Source of the DNA: Clostridia bacterium
GTDB taxonomy: Bacteria > Bacillota_A > Clostridia > UMGS1810
Reading direction: 5' to 3'
Length of the DNA stretch: 7,147 nucleotides
NCBI GenBank assembly: GCA_017437345.1
Contig: JAFSBJ010000149.1
Location: forward strand, 1-7,147
A model generated the notes under the pieces. That model was not told the DNA's origin and did no database searches. It worked only from the letters and a program-made list of their open reading frames with translations. The translations under genes were made by a program, and so were the position numbers. This document shows, in pieces, positions 1-5,013 of the stretch (position 1 is the stretch's first letter; each line of letters opens with the position of its first letter).

Positions 1-733
1 CATTGACACTAAATCCGTTTGCATTAAGCTCATTTGTCACCCTTCCCACAAAAGCTGTAAATGCATCCCTGTCCTGGGCATTAACAAATTCAAAGTCTAT
101 ATCAAGCCCCTTATATCCCTTTTGCCGCATAACATTTAAAATATTATTTATAACTATTTCCTGAGTGGCCTCATCATTAAATAAATCCGATGCCAATTCA
201 GAGTTGAATCCGCCTTCGCCTGTTATAGAAGAAAGCACCATATATGGATTAACATTTCCTGCTGAAAGTTTTCCAATAACCATACTGTCCATTGGCTCTA
301 TAAGCTCACCGTCACCCTCTGCACCATAGCTGAAAACTGCGGCAGAACTTAAAAAAGGGAGAGAAGAATTCAAAACATTTGTTTTTATGGAAGGATATAA
401 AAATCCGTAGATTTCAATTTCTCTGTCTCCCTCGCCATCAAATTCAATGGCAAGAGTTTCTCCTGCATATAGTGTTCCCGTTTGTGCTACAGATGGATTT
501 TTCTGTTTTAATTCATCAACAGTTAAACCAAACATATTTGCAACAGAAAAAAGCGTGTCACCTTCTTTAACTTCATAAACTCTTTCCGGCTGAAGAATAA
601 GAAGAGCCATTCCCGAAGGAATTGTGCTTATTCCGAATAGTCCGTTATCTGCAATGATTCTCTCTGTTGAAACCCCGTATTCCTGAGCAATTGAAAAAAT
701 TGTTTCGCCTTGTTCTACAATATGAATAATCAT
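1..733 (-). CDS. LysM-LysM-glycoside hydrolase family 18 protein, SleL-like (3' end outside window)
   Basis: This protein is probably a spore-associated N-acetylglucosaminidase or muramidase-type hydrolase that binds and cuts peptidoglycan. The visible 244 residues show two N-terminal LysM domains (about residues 3-47, starting IHIVEQGETIFSIA, and 52-98, starting YEVKEGDTLFSVA), then the start of a GH18 barrel from about residue 107. The GH18 active-site signature is visible as GLDIDFE at residues 209-215, with E215 the expected proton donor. The C-terminal part of the barrel lies off the window. The start is the ATG at 733, preceded by AGGTGAT (738-744, read on the minus strand). There is no signal peptide: LysM begins at residue 3. 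This is known for the SleL/YaaH family, whose members are made in the mother cell and placed on the spore. It is divergent from the amidase gene at 825. The domain call is firm; the spore role is inferred from architecture and neighbours. Confidence 0.93.
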   Translation of the reverse strand, partial: MIIHIVEQGETIFSIAQEYGVSTERIIADNGLFGISTIPSGMALLILQPERVYEVKEGDTLFSVANMFGLTVDELKQKNPSVAQTGTLYAGETLAIEFDGEGDREIEIYGFLYPSIKTNVLNSSLPFLSSAAVFSYGAEGDGELIEPMDSMVIGKLSAGNVNPYMVLSSITGEGGFNSELASDLFNDEATQEIVINNILNVMRQKGYKGLDIDFEFVNAQDRDAFTAFVGRVTNELNANGFSVN

Positions 734-824
734 AATTATCACCTGTATATTGTATTTGGAATAATATTAAATTATACCTGTAACAAAATTAGCGTTAAAA
801 GCATACATTGTAAATGGTGATTAT
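734..824. promoter_or_regulatory. Divergent intergenic promoter region between two cell-wall hydrolase genes
   Basis: Seen: on the minus strand a perfect TATAAT lies at 771-776, but the hexamer 17 bp upstream of it (TTTAAC) is a poor -35. On the plus strand TTGTAT (750-755), 17 bp, then TATACC (773-778) is a weak sigma-A-like pair using the same DNA. Both genes also have a box resembling the sigma-E -10 consensus CATACAnT: CATACATT at 802-809 (plus) and AATACAAT at 749-756 (minus). Each box ends exactly 15 nt before its ATG. The matching -35 motifs are weak, and the transcription start would fall almost on the ribosome binding site, so which promoter is real is unresolved. Confidence 0.45.
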
Positions 825-1388
825 ATGGCGATAAAAATATTTATAGATCAAGGTCATAACCCTTCAGGTCCAAACACAGGTGCCGAGGGTAATGGTCTTA
901 GAGAACAGGATATAACATATATCGTTGGAAGGTATCTTTATAACCTTCTTATAAACAATGGTAACTTCGAGGTGAGGCTCTCCCGCAACACACCTACAGA
1001 GATTTTAGGTACATCCAACAGCACAAGCCTAAGAGAAAGGGTTCAGAGGGCAAACGGGTGGCCTGCAGATTATTTTATAAGTATTCATGTTAATGGCTCC
1101 ACAAACCCGAATGCCAATGGTACAGAAGGCTATGTCTATGCCACAGAAACACAAAGCTATTATCTTGCCCAGCATATGGTAAATGCAATAGTCCTCAGAA
1201 TGGGAACCCAGAAGCGAGGCGTTTTTGCAAGACCTTCGCTTTATGTTTTAAGAAGAACAACAATGCCTGCTGTTCTGATGGAGCTTGCATATGTTTCCAA
1301 CGCATCAGATGCAGAAAAATTAAGAGATGACCCCTATGGCTTTGCCTACGCTATGTATGAAGGCATACTCACATATTTTGGATTATGA
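825..1388 (+). CDS. N-acetylmuramoyl-L-alanine amidase, Amidase_3 family, no signal peptide
   Basis: This is a zinc-dependent amidase that cleaves the bond between N-acetylmuramic acid and L-alanine in peptidoglycan. The 187 residues are almost exactly one Amidase_3 domain with no targeting or binding domain. The expected zinc ligands are visible: H11 in IDQGHNP, E27 in GLREQD and H88 in SIHVNG. The catalytic glutamate is E153 in MELAYVSN. The protein starts directly on the first beta strand (MAIKIFIDQGH), so it has no signal peptide, unlike CwlD or CwlB types. The ATG at 825 follows GGTGA at 816-820. It is followed 14 nt later by the Amidase_6 gene, so the two are almost certainly co-transcribed. 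Lack of export suggests action after mother-cell or spore release, or from inside the cell. A phage-type endolysin is an alternative, but no phage genes are nearby. Confidence 0.93.
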   Translation: MAIKIFIDQGHNPSGPNTGAEGNGLREQDITYIVGRYLYNLLINNGNFEVRLSRNTPTEILGTSNSTSLRERVQRANGWPADYFISIHVNGSTNPNANGTEGYVYATETQSYYLAQHMVNAIVLRMGTQKRGVFARPSLYVLRRTTMPAVLMELAYVSNASDAEKLRDDPYGFAYAMYEGILTYFGL

Positions 1389-1402
1389 AAGAGGAATAAG
1401 CT

Positions 1403-1915
1403 ATGATTAATATTCAATATAACAGACGGGACGCAGTTAACTATGCAAACAGATGGGCGCTTTCGCGTAATCCGGAATTCTACGACTACTCAGCCATAGG
1501 CGGAGATTGCACCAATTTTGCATCTCAGGTTGCATATGCAGGATGCGGTGTTATGAACTATAACGAAGATAACGGATGGTATTACATTGATGCAAACAAT
1601 AAATCCCCTTCGTGGACAGGTGTGCAGTTTTTCTATGATTTTATGACTACCAATGAAGGCTTGGGGCCATATGGTGAACCAGCTTCTCTTAATTCTCTCC
1701 TGCCCGGTGATTTTATTCAGCTTGGAGACAGAATGGGTAATTTCTACCACACACTGGTGCTTACCGATGTAATAAGGCTTCCCCGCAGAAGAGTTTACTA
1801 TGTTGCGGCACATTCCATGGATGCATATAGAAGAAATCTTTTGAGCTATGATTTTGAAAACTACAGAGGCATCCATATTCTTGGTGCAAGAATTGAAGAT
1901 AGCTTCGACGAATAG
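1403..1915 (+). CDS. Amidase_6 domain protein (NlpC/P60-like cysteine hydrolase)
   Basis: This 170-residue protein is a stand-alone 'putative amidase domain' (Amidase_6), a papain-like family related to NlpC/P60 and thought to act on peptidoglycan peptides or amide bonds. The family hallmarks are in order: an N-terminal YNRRDAVNYANRWA helix (residues 6-19), GGDCTNFASQ at 33-42 with C36 as the likely nucleophile, the WYY and PSWTG aromatic patches (59-61, 69-73), PGDFIQ at 101-106, and YHTLVLTD at 115-122 with H116 as the likely general base. AAHSMD at 135-140 (H137, D140) is the usual second His-Asp motif. There is no signal peptide. AGAGGAA-type ribosome binding bases at 1391-1396 lie 6 nt before the ATG. 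It sits 14 nt after the Amidase_3 gene. Family assignment is strong; the actual substrate is unknown. Confidence 0.9.
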   Translation: MINIQYNRRDAVNYANRWALSRNPEFYDYSAIGGDCTNFASQVAYAGCGVMNYNEDNGWYYIDANNKSPSWTGVQFFYDFMTTNEGLGPYGEPASLNSLLPGDFIQLGDRMGNFYHTLVLTDVIRLPRRRVYYVAAHSMDAYRRNLLSYDFENYRGIHILGARIEDSFDE

Positions 1916-1958
1916 AATTTTTGAAATTATATAAACTAATACCGTCTGTATTTTGCAG

Positions 1959-1964
1959 AGGTGG
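1959..1964 (+). promoter_or_regulatory. Ribosome binding site AGGTGG supporting the small ORF at 1970
   Basis: AGGTGG lies 5 nt before the ATG at 1970, similar in sequence and spacing to the AGGTGA site of the addB gene in this window. It is the main reason for accepting the 40-codon ORF as translated. Confidence 0.6.
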
Positions 1965-1969
1965 TTAAT

Positions 1970-2092
1970 ATGGATTTAGTTAAGATTATTCGTAGAAATC
2001 CGCTGTGCATAATGTCTGTAAACACTTCAGTAAATATGTATGATTTAAGACTTGTCCTTCCTCCCGACACCATAAAAGAGCTTACAGATTAA
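1970..2092 (+). CDS. Hypothetical 40-residue small protein
   Basis: I do not recognise this protein. It is a complete 40-codon frame (begins MDLVKIIRRN, ends TIKELTD, TAA at 2090-2092). It has a basic N-terminal patch (K5, R8, R9), a single cysteine (C13), no clear membrane segment and no signal peptide. The supporting evidence is the well-placed AGGTGG ribosome binding site, its position 54 nt after the Amidase_6 gene on the same strand, and the fact that the hairpin and terminator begin just 11 nt after its stop. It is therefore probably the last gene of the hydrolase operon. It could instead be a remnant of a longer gene, or non-coding operon tail. Confidence 0.55.
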   Translation: MDLVKIIRRNPLCIMSVNTSVNMYDLRLVLPPDTIKELTD

Positions 2093-2103
2093 ATCAGACG
2101 CAA

Positions 2104-2124
2104 TAGGTGATATTACATCACCTA
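2104..2124 (+). other. Small hairpin just upstream of the terminator
   Basis: TAGGTGAT (2104-2111) and ATCACCTA (2117-2124) form a perfect 8-bp stem with a 5-nt loop (ATTAC). It lies between the small ORF stop and the terminator and has no T-tract of its own. It may protect the 3' end of the mRNA or be a regulator site. Confidence 0.5.
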
Positions 2125-2165
2125 AAAAGGAGCTAAGAATTCTTTTGAATTCCCGGCTCCTTTTT
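2124..2165. terminator. Bidirectional intrinsic terminator between convergent genes
   Basis: AAAAAGGAGC (2124-2133) pairs with GCTCCTTTTT (2156-2165). Inside, after a 3x3 internal loop, GAATTC (2137-2142) pairs with GAATTC (2147-2152) around a TTTT loop. The A-tract on the left and the T-tract on the right give a uridine run in both directions. It therefore can stop the hydrolase operon from the left and the DUF554 gene from the right. It ends only 4 nt from the DUF554 stop codon. Confidence 0.9.
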
Positions 2166-2169
2166 GTTA

Positions 2170-2859
2170 TCAGCATAATTGTATCAGATTGTATATCAGC
2201 GGTGCAAAAATAATTGCCGGCAGATAATCTGCCACCTTGAATTTTGCTATTCCCATAAGGTTAAAACCAAGCATCAGAGTTATAAGAGAACCCACGCAGG
2301 TCATTTCATTAATAGCACCTGCAGTTAAAAATGGTGCGATAACCTGAGCAAAGAGAGTTATAAGCCCCTGAAAAACAATAACAAAAACAGATGATAATAA
2401 AACTCCTATTCCAAGACTGGATGCAAGCATCATAGACGACATCAAATCAAGCATTGATTTTGTAACAAGAAGCTTCGTATCTCCGCTTATTCCTGCAGAA
2501 AGAGCGCCTGTTATTGTCATTGAACCAACACAAAACACAAGTGAGGCGCTGACAAACCCTCTTGCAAGGCTTCCTTTTTCGTCCTTTGTTTTCAGTTTTG
2601 TTTCAAAAAAATCTCCAAGATTATTGAGCTTTTCGTCTATACCCAAAAGTGTTCCGCAGATAACTCCCAAACTCATCGCCGCAATAACAATCAGAACATT
2701 TTCTCCGCAAAGAGAACCCGAAAACCCTATGTATATAGTGCATAAACCAAGTCCTGTCATAACTGCTGAGGATATTCTGTCGGGAATACCTTTTTTTAGA
2801 AGAAGCCCGATTAAGCTACCAACTATAACTGTTATCATATTCAAAAAATTTGCCCACAT
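2170..2859 (-). CDS. DUF554 family integral membrane protein (YdfK/YqgA-like)
   Basis: This 229-residue hydrophobic protein belongs to DUF554, a conserved membrane family of unproven function, often guessed to be a transporter. Family hallmarks are visible: N-terminal GSLIGLLLKKGIP (residues 14-26), a segment with GLGLCTIYIG (36-45), the core motif GFVSASLVFCVGSM (101-114), TKSMLDLMSS (133-142) followed by GIGVLLSS (150-157), QGLITLFAQ (164-172), and a C-terminal LPAIIFAP (213-220). About six or seven membrane segments are likely. Length is normal for the family. The ATG at 2859 has a perfect AGGAGG (2867-2872 on the minus strand) 7 nt upstream and a near-consensus sigma-A promoter behind it. 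It is a single-gene transcript, convergent with the hydrolase cluster. The family call is firm; the function is unknown. Confidence 0.92.
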   Translation of the reverse strand: MWANFLNMITVIVGSLIGLLLKKGIPDRISSAVMTGLGLCTIYIGFSGSLCGENVLIVIAAMSLGVICGTLLGIDEKLNNLGDFFETKLKTKDEKGSLARGFVSASLVFCVGSMTITGALSAGISGDTKLLVTKSMLDLMSSMMLASSLGIGVLLSSVFVIVFQGLITLFAQVIAPFLTAGAINEMTCVGSLITLMLGFNLMGIAKFKVADYLPAIIFAPLIYNLIQLC

Positions 2860-2888
2860 AATTATGCCTCCTGAATATTTGTATTGTA

Positions 2889-2917
2889 ATTATATATCTT
2901 TTTTTCAATTCTTTCAA
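2889..2917 (-). promoter_or_regulatory. Sigma-A promoter of the DUF554 gene
   Basis: Read on the minus strand, TTGAAA (2912-2917), exactly 17 bp, then TATAAT (2889-2894). Transcription should start near 2882, giving a leader of roughly 22 nt that carries the AGGAGG site. Confidence 0.85.
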
Positions 2918-2926
2918 GATATATTA

Positions 2927-2982
2927 AGTTGATTTGAAAATTTTTTTATGATATAATGATTTCATCGCAGATAAAATCAACT
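2927..2982. repeat. 9-bp inverted repeat around the rightward promoter
   Basis: AGTTGATTT (2927-2935) and AAATCAACT (2974-2982) are perfect inverted copies separated by 38 bp. The left arm contains the -35 box and the right arm lies just after the predicted transcription start. It could be an operator dyad, or one edge of the repeat element that follows. Confidence 0.45.
2929..2957 (+). promoter_or_regulatory. Sigma-A promoter reading into the repeat element
   Basis: TTGATT (2929-2934), 17 bp, then TATAAT (2952-2957). The predicted start is near 2964, so the whole repeat element would be transcribed. Its -35 box is only 11 bp from the -35 box of the leftward DUF554 promoter. It may drive the PsiE-family gene at 3324 through a leader of about 360 nt, or a separate RNA. 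Confidence 0.7.
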
Positions 2983-3145
2983 AAGTTTGCCCTTGTGGGC
3001 AAGTGAAGTTATCTTCGATAGTGAAGTTTACTTCGTAAGTGAAGTTTCGCCTGACCGCGAAGTGGCAAACTTAACTTAACTTTTGTGTTAGCAAAAACTT
3101 CACTGCGGATGCAACTTCACTTTGAACTTTTGTTCAAAACTTCAC
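2982..3145. repeat. Symmetric multi-hairpin repeat element (GTGAAGTT / AACTTCAC)
   Basis: Three exact GTGAAGTT copies (3003-3010, 3021-3028, 3039-3046), spaced exactly 18 nt, are mirrored by three exact AACTTCAC copies (3096-3103, 3113-3120, 3138-3145). Each left copy can pair with a right copy, giving three 8-bp rungs of one long stem. Most gaps between copies are themselves small hairpins: TATC/GATA, TTAC/GTAA and TTCGC/GCGAA on the left, and TTTGAAC/GTTCAAA around TTTT on the right. TTGCCC/GGGCAA (2987-3002) flanks the left side, and a competing TAAGTTTGCC/GGCAAACTTA pair joins 2982-2991 to 3064-3073. Degenerate AACTTAAC copies lie at 3068-3080. No protein-coding signal was found. It looks like a dispersed palindromic repeat or a structured RNA; other copies cannot be checked here. 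Confidence 0.85.
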
Positions 3146-3184
3146 AAAAATAACCGGCATCTAAATTGTGCACGAATTCTATAA

Positions 3185-3213
3185 TTGATATATACAGAAT
3201 TTTATTTTATAAA
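3185..3213 (+). promoter_or_regulatory. Likely sigma-A promoter for the PsiE-family/cca/addB operon
   Basis: TTGATA (3185-3190), 17 bp, then TATAAA (3208-3213). It lies after the repeat element and would start transcription near 3220, leaving a leader of about 100 nt. The surrounding DNA is very AT-rich, which raises the chance of a false match, but the spacing and -35 box are good. Confidence 0.6.
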
Positions 3214-3217
3214 ATTT

Positions 3218-3254
3218 TTAAAAGCCCGATGCCTTTTAGCAGTCTTTCAGACTG
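3218..3254 (+). other. Two adjacent small hairpins at the start of the operon leader
   Basis: TAAAAG (3219-3224) can pair with CTTTTA (3233-3238), and directly after it CAGTCT (3240-3245) pairs with AGACTG (3249-3254) around a TTC loop. Both would sit at the 5' end of a transcript from the 3185 promoter. They match no riboswitch class I know and may simply stabilise the mRNA. The rest of the leader up to 3323 shows only the ribosome binding site. Confidence 0.4.
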
Positions 3255-3323
3255 TGTATGCCAATTGTTTTAATGAATTTTTAAGGATTATAGATTTTAG
3301 ACAAAAGACAAGGAGAGAAAATT

Positions 3324-3758
3324 ATGAGAAAAAAACTGCAGGATAAAATGTTTGAAATGAGCTATTTTTTTGAACTTTTAATTTCTATTATAATTGGCGC
3401 TGCAATACTCATTCTTTCGGTTCGATTAGCTATTGAAACATTTAATTTATCATCATATTTAAAAGGTACGGAATCTTTGGTTGAAGTTCTTGATGATGCA
3501 ATAATTCTTGCTATTGGTGCTGAGCTTATAAAAATGTTTTGCAAGCACACTCCCGAAACAGTTATAGAAGTTCTGGCATTTGCTCTTGCCCGTCAGCTTA
3601 TTGTGGGTCATGCAGAGCCTTTCGAAAATTTTATAACTGTTGTATCTATTGCAGTTCTTTTTGCTGTAAGAAGATTTCTTTTAAAGCGTCAGGATATGGT
3701 TGAAACCCCTGATGGTCTTATAAAAGAAGGGGATATAAAAAGTAAAAGTAATGACTAA
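3324..3758 (+). CDS. PsiE-family (phosphate-starvation-inducible E) membrane protein
   Basis: This 144-residue protein resembles the PsiE family of small integral membrane proteins, named from an E. coli phosphate-starvation gene; the biochemical role is not known. Visible features are an N-terminal membrane segment (about residues 15-35, FELLISIIIGAAILIL), a second hydrophobic stretch (about 55-73) running into the family-like AELIKMFCKHTPETVIEVL (66-84), then ALARQLIV (87-94), and a last segment with ITVVSIAVLFAVRRFLL (104-120). The tail from 121 on is charged and probably cytoplasmic. AGGAG (3311-3315) lies 8 nt before the ATG. It heads a tight gene set: cca begins 18 nt after its stop. 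I see no Pho-box-like operator, so regulation by phosphate should not be assumed from the name. Confidence 0.8.
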   Translation: MRKKLQDKMFEMSYFFELLISIIIGAAILILSVRLAIETFNLSSYLKGTESLVEVLDDAIILAIGAELIKMFCKHTPETVIEVLAFALARQLIVGHAEPFENFITVVSIAVLFAVRRFLLKRQDMVETPDGLIKEGDIKSKSND

Positions 3759-3776
3759 TTTGTATGCGAGGATAAT

Positions 3777-4988
3777 ATGATTAAAATACCCGACTACATA
3801 ACCGATGTTTTGAATATGCTCTATGATAAAGGATATGAAGTTTTTCTTGTTGGAGGATGCGTTAGAGACGCTTTAATGGGAAAACAGCCCCACGATTTTG
3901 ACCTTACAACAAATGCCACACCCGATGAAATGCTTGAGGTGTTTTCCGGAATGAAAATTATTGAAACCGGATTAAAACATGGCACGGTGACTGTTGTATC
4001 ACAGGGAGAAAATGTGGAAATAACAACCTATCGTATTGACGGAAAATATGTTGATAACCGTCATCCTGAAGAGGTGCTTTTTACAAGAAATATCCATGAA
4101 GACCTTTCAAGAAGGGATTTCACAGTAAATGCAATAGCCTATAGCCCCAAAGATGGCATAGTGGATATTTTTGAAGGACAGAAAGATATTAAAAATAAAA
4201 TCATCCGCTGTGTTGGCTGTCCTGATGCCAGATTTTCTGAGGATGGTCTGAGAATCATACGAGCTCTTCGTTTTGCATCTGTTCTTGGATTTTCAATTGA
4301 TGAAAAAACATCACAAAGCATCCACAATAATAAAGAGCTTTTAAAAAATATATCTGCCGAGCGTATTTTTACTGAGCTGAAAAAGCTTATATGCGGTTTT
4401 GGTGCCGGAAAAATTCTTTCATCGTATTTTGATGTTTTGTCTGTTGTATTTCCCGGTATTTCAGAATACGAAAACATCTGCCGACAAAATATTTCGCTCA
4501 TAGATTCTGCTCCTGATGATATATATATCCGTTTTGCTGCTCTTTGCAATGGTATAGAAATAAGCTTTATAAAAAAGATGATAAGACTTTTAAAAACGGA
4601 TAATGCTTTTTATTCAAATGTTATCATTCTTTCAGAATATCTTAGAAAAGAAATTAAAACAGATGAAATTTCTTTAAGATACATTATGAATAAGCTGGAC
4701 GATGAAAACATAGTTCGTCTTTCAGCTCTCAAAAAAATGTTTAATCCTCAATTTGACGATAAAGCGTTTATCTCTCAATATGAAAAACAGCTTGAATGTT
4801 CGTATCCTGTGAGAATTAGAGACCTTGCCATAAAGGGTAATGACCTTATTGAAGCGGGTATAAAAGAGGGAAAAAGAATAGGGGATATAATGAATGTTCT
4901 TTTATGTGAGGTAATTGAAAATAAATGCCAAAACACTAAAGATAAGCTTATTAAAAGAGCGATTGAAATTAATAGAAATTCAATATAG
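3777..4988 (+). CDS. cca: CCA tRNA nucleotidyltransferase (class II)
   Basis: This enzyme adds or repairs the 3'-terminal CCA of tRNAs using CTP and ATP, in the cytoplasm. The nucleotidyltransferase head shows VGGCVRD (residues 25-31) and the metal-binding aspartates in HDFDLTT (D40, D42). The ribose-recognition motif RRDFTVNA is at 112-119. The nucleotide-selecting motif EDGLRIIRALRFA (155-167) keeps E155, D156 and R159, which act as the protein template in known bacterial class II enzymes. NISAERIFTELKKL (191-204) is the next family motif. At 403 residues it is the usual Bacillus-type length, without the C-terminal HD domain of the E. coli protein. GAGGAT (3768-3773) precedes the ATG. A poly(A) polymerase is the only close alternative; the Gram-positive context and intact motifs favour CCA addition. 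The next gene begins 25 nt later. Confidence 0.95.
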   Translation: MIKIPDYITDVLNMLYDKGYEVFLVGGCVRDALMGKQPHDFDLTTNATPDEMLEVFSGMKIIETGLKHGTVTVVSQGENVEITTYRIDGKYVDNRHPEEVLFTRNIHEDLSRRDFTVNAIAYSPKDGIVDIFEGQKDIKNKIIRCVGCPDARFSEDGLRIIRALRFASVLGFSIDEKTSQSIHNNKELLKNISAERIFTELKKLICGFGAGKILSSYFDVLSVVFPGISEYENICRQNISLIDSAPDDIYIRFAALCNGIEISFIKKMIRLLKTDNAFYSNVIILSEYLRKEIKTDEISLRYIMNKLDDENIVRLSALKKMFNPQFDDKAFISQYEKQLECSYPVRIRDLAIKGNDLIEAGIKEGKRIGDIMNVLLCEVIENKCQNTKDKLIKRAIEINRNSI

Positions 4989-5013
4989 AATAATAGTCCG
5001 GCAGGTGAAATAA

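Noticed and set aside
379..570. Plus-strand open frame of 63 codons
   Set aside because: It is antisense to the LysM domains and GH18 start, which carry clear motifs; it has no ribosome binding site or recognisable domain.
1490..1876. Minus-strand open frame of 128 codons
   Set aside because: It lies wholly opposite the Amidase_6 gene, whose catalytic motifs are intact, and its translation resembles no family.
825..1915. Prophage endolysin module
   Set aside because: The amidases lack an attached phage-type cell-wall-binding domain, and no holin, tail or integrase gene is seen. The divergent LysM-GH18 gene fits spore lysis better, though a phage origin cannot be fully excluded.
2624..2932. 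Plus-strand open frame of 102 codons
   Set aside because: It is antisense to DUF554 and runs through its ribosome binding site and promoter.
2987..3079. An open frame through the repeat element that would give a SEV-type repeated peptide
   Set aside because: The repetition follows from the 18-nt DNA period. There is no ATG and no ribosome binding site, and the frame ends soon after; the DNA is better explained by its base pairing.
2982..3145. CRISPR array
   Set aside because: The repeats are only 8 nt with about 10-nt spacers that are palindromic, and half of them are inverted. No cas genes are present.
3168..3173. GTGCAC palindrome as an operator
   Set aside because: A single 6-bp palindrome is expected by chance and has no conserved extension.
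3362..3550. Minus-strand open frame of 62 codons
   Set aside because: It is antisense to the PsiE-family membrane protein; its content only mirrors the hydrophobic segments.
4139..4549. Minus-strand open frame of 136 codons
   Set aside because: It is the antisense shadow of cca; there is no ribosome binding site and its composition is that of a reversed coding strand.
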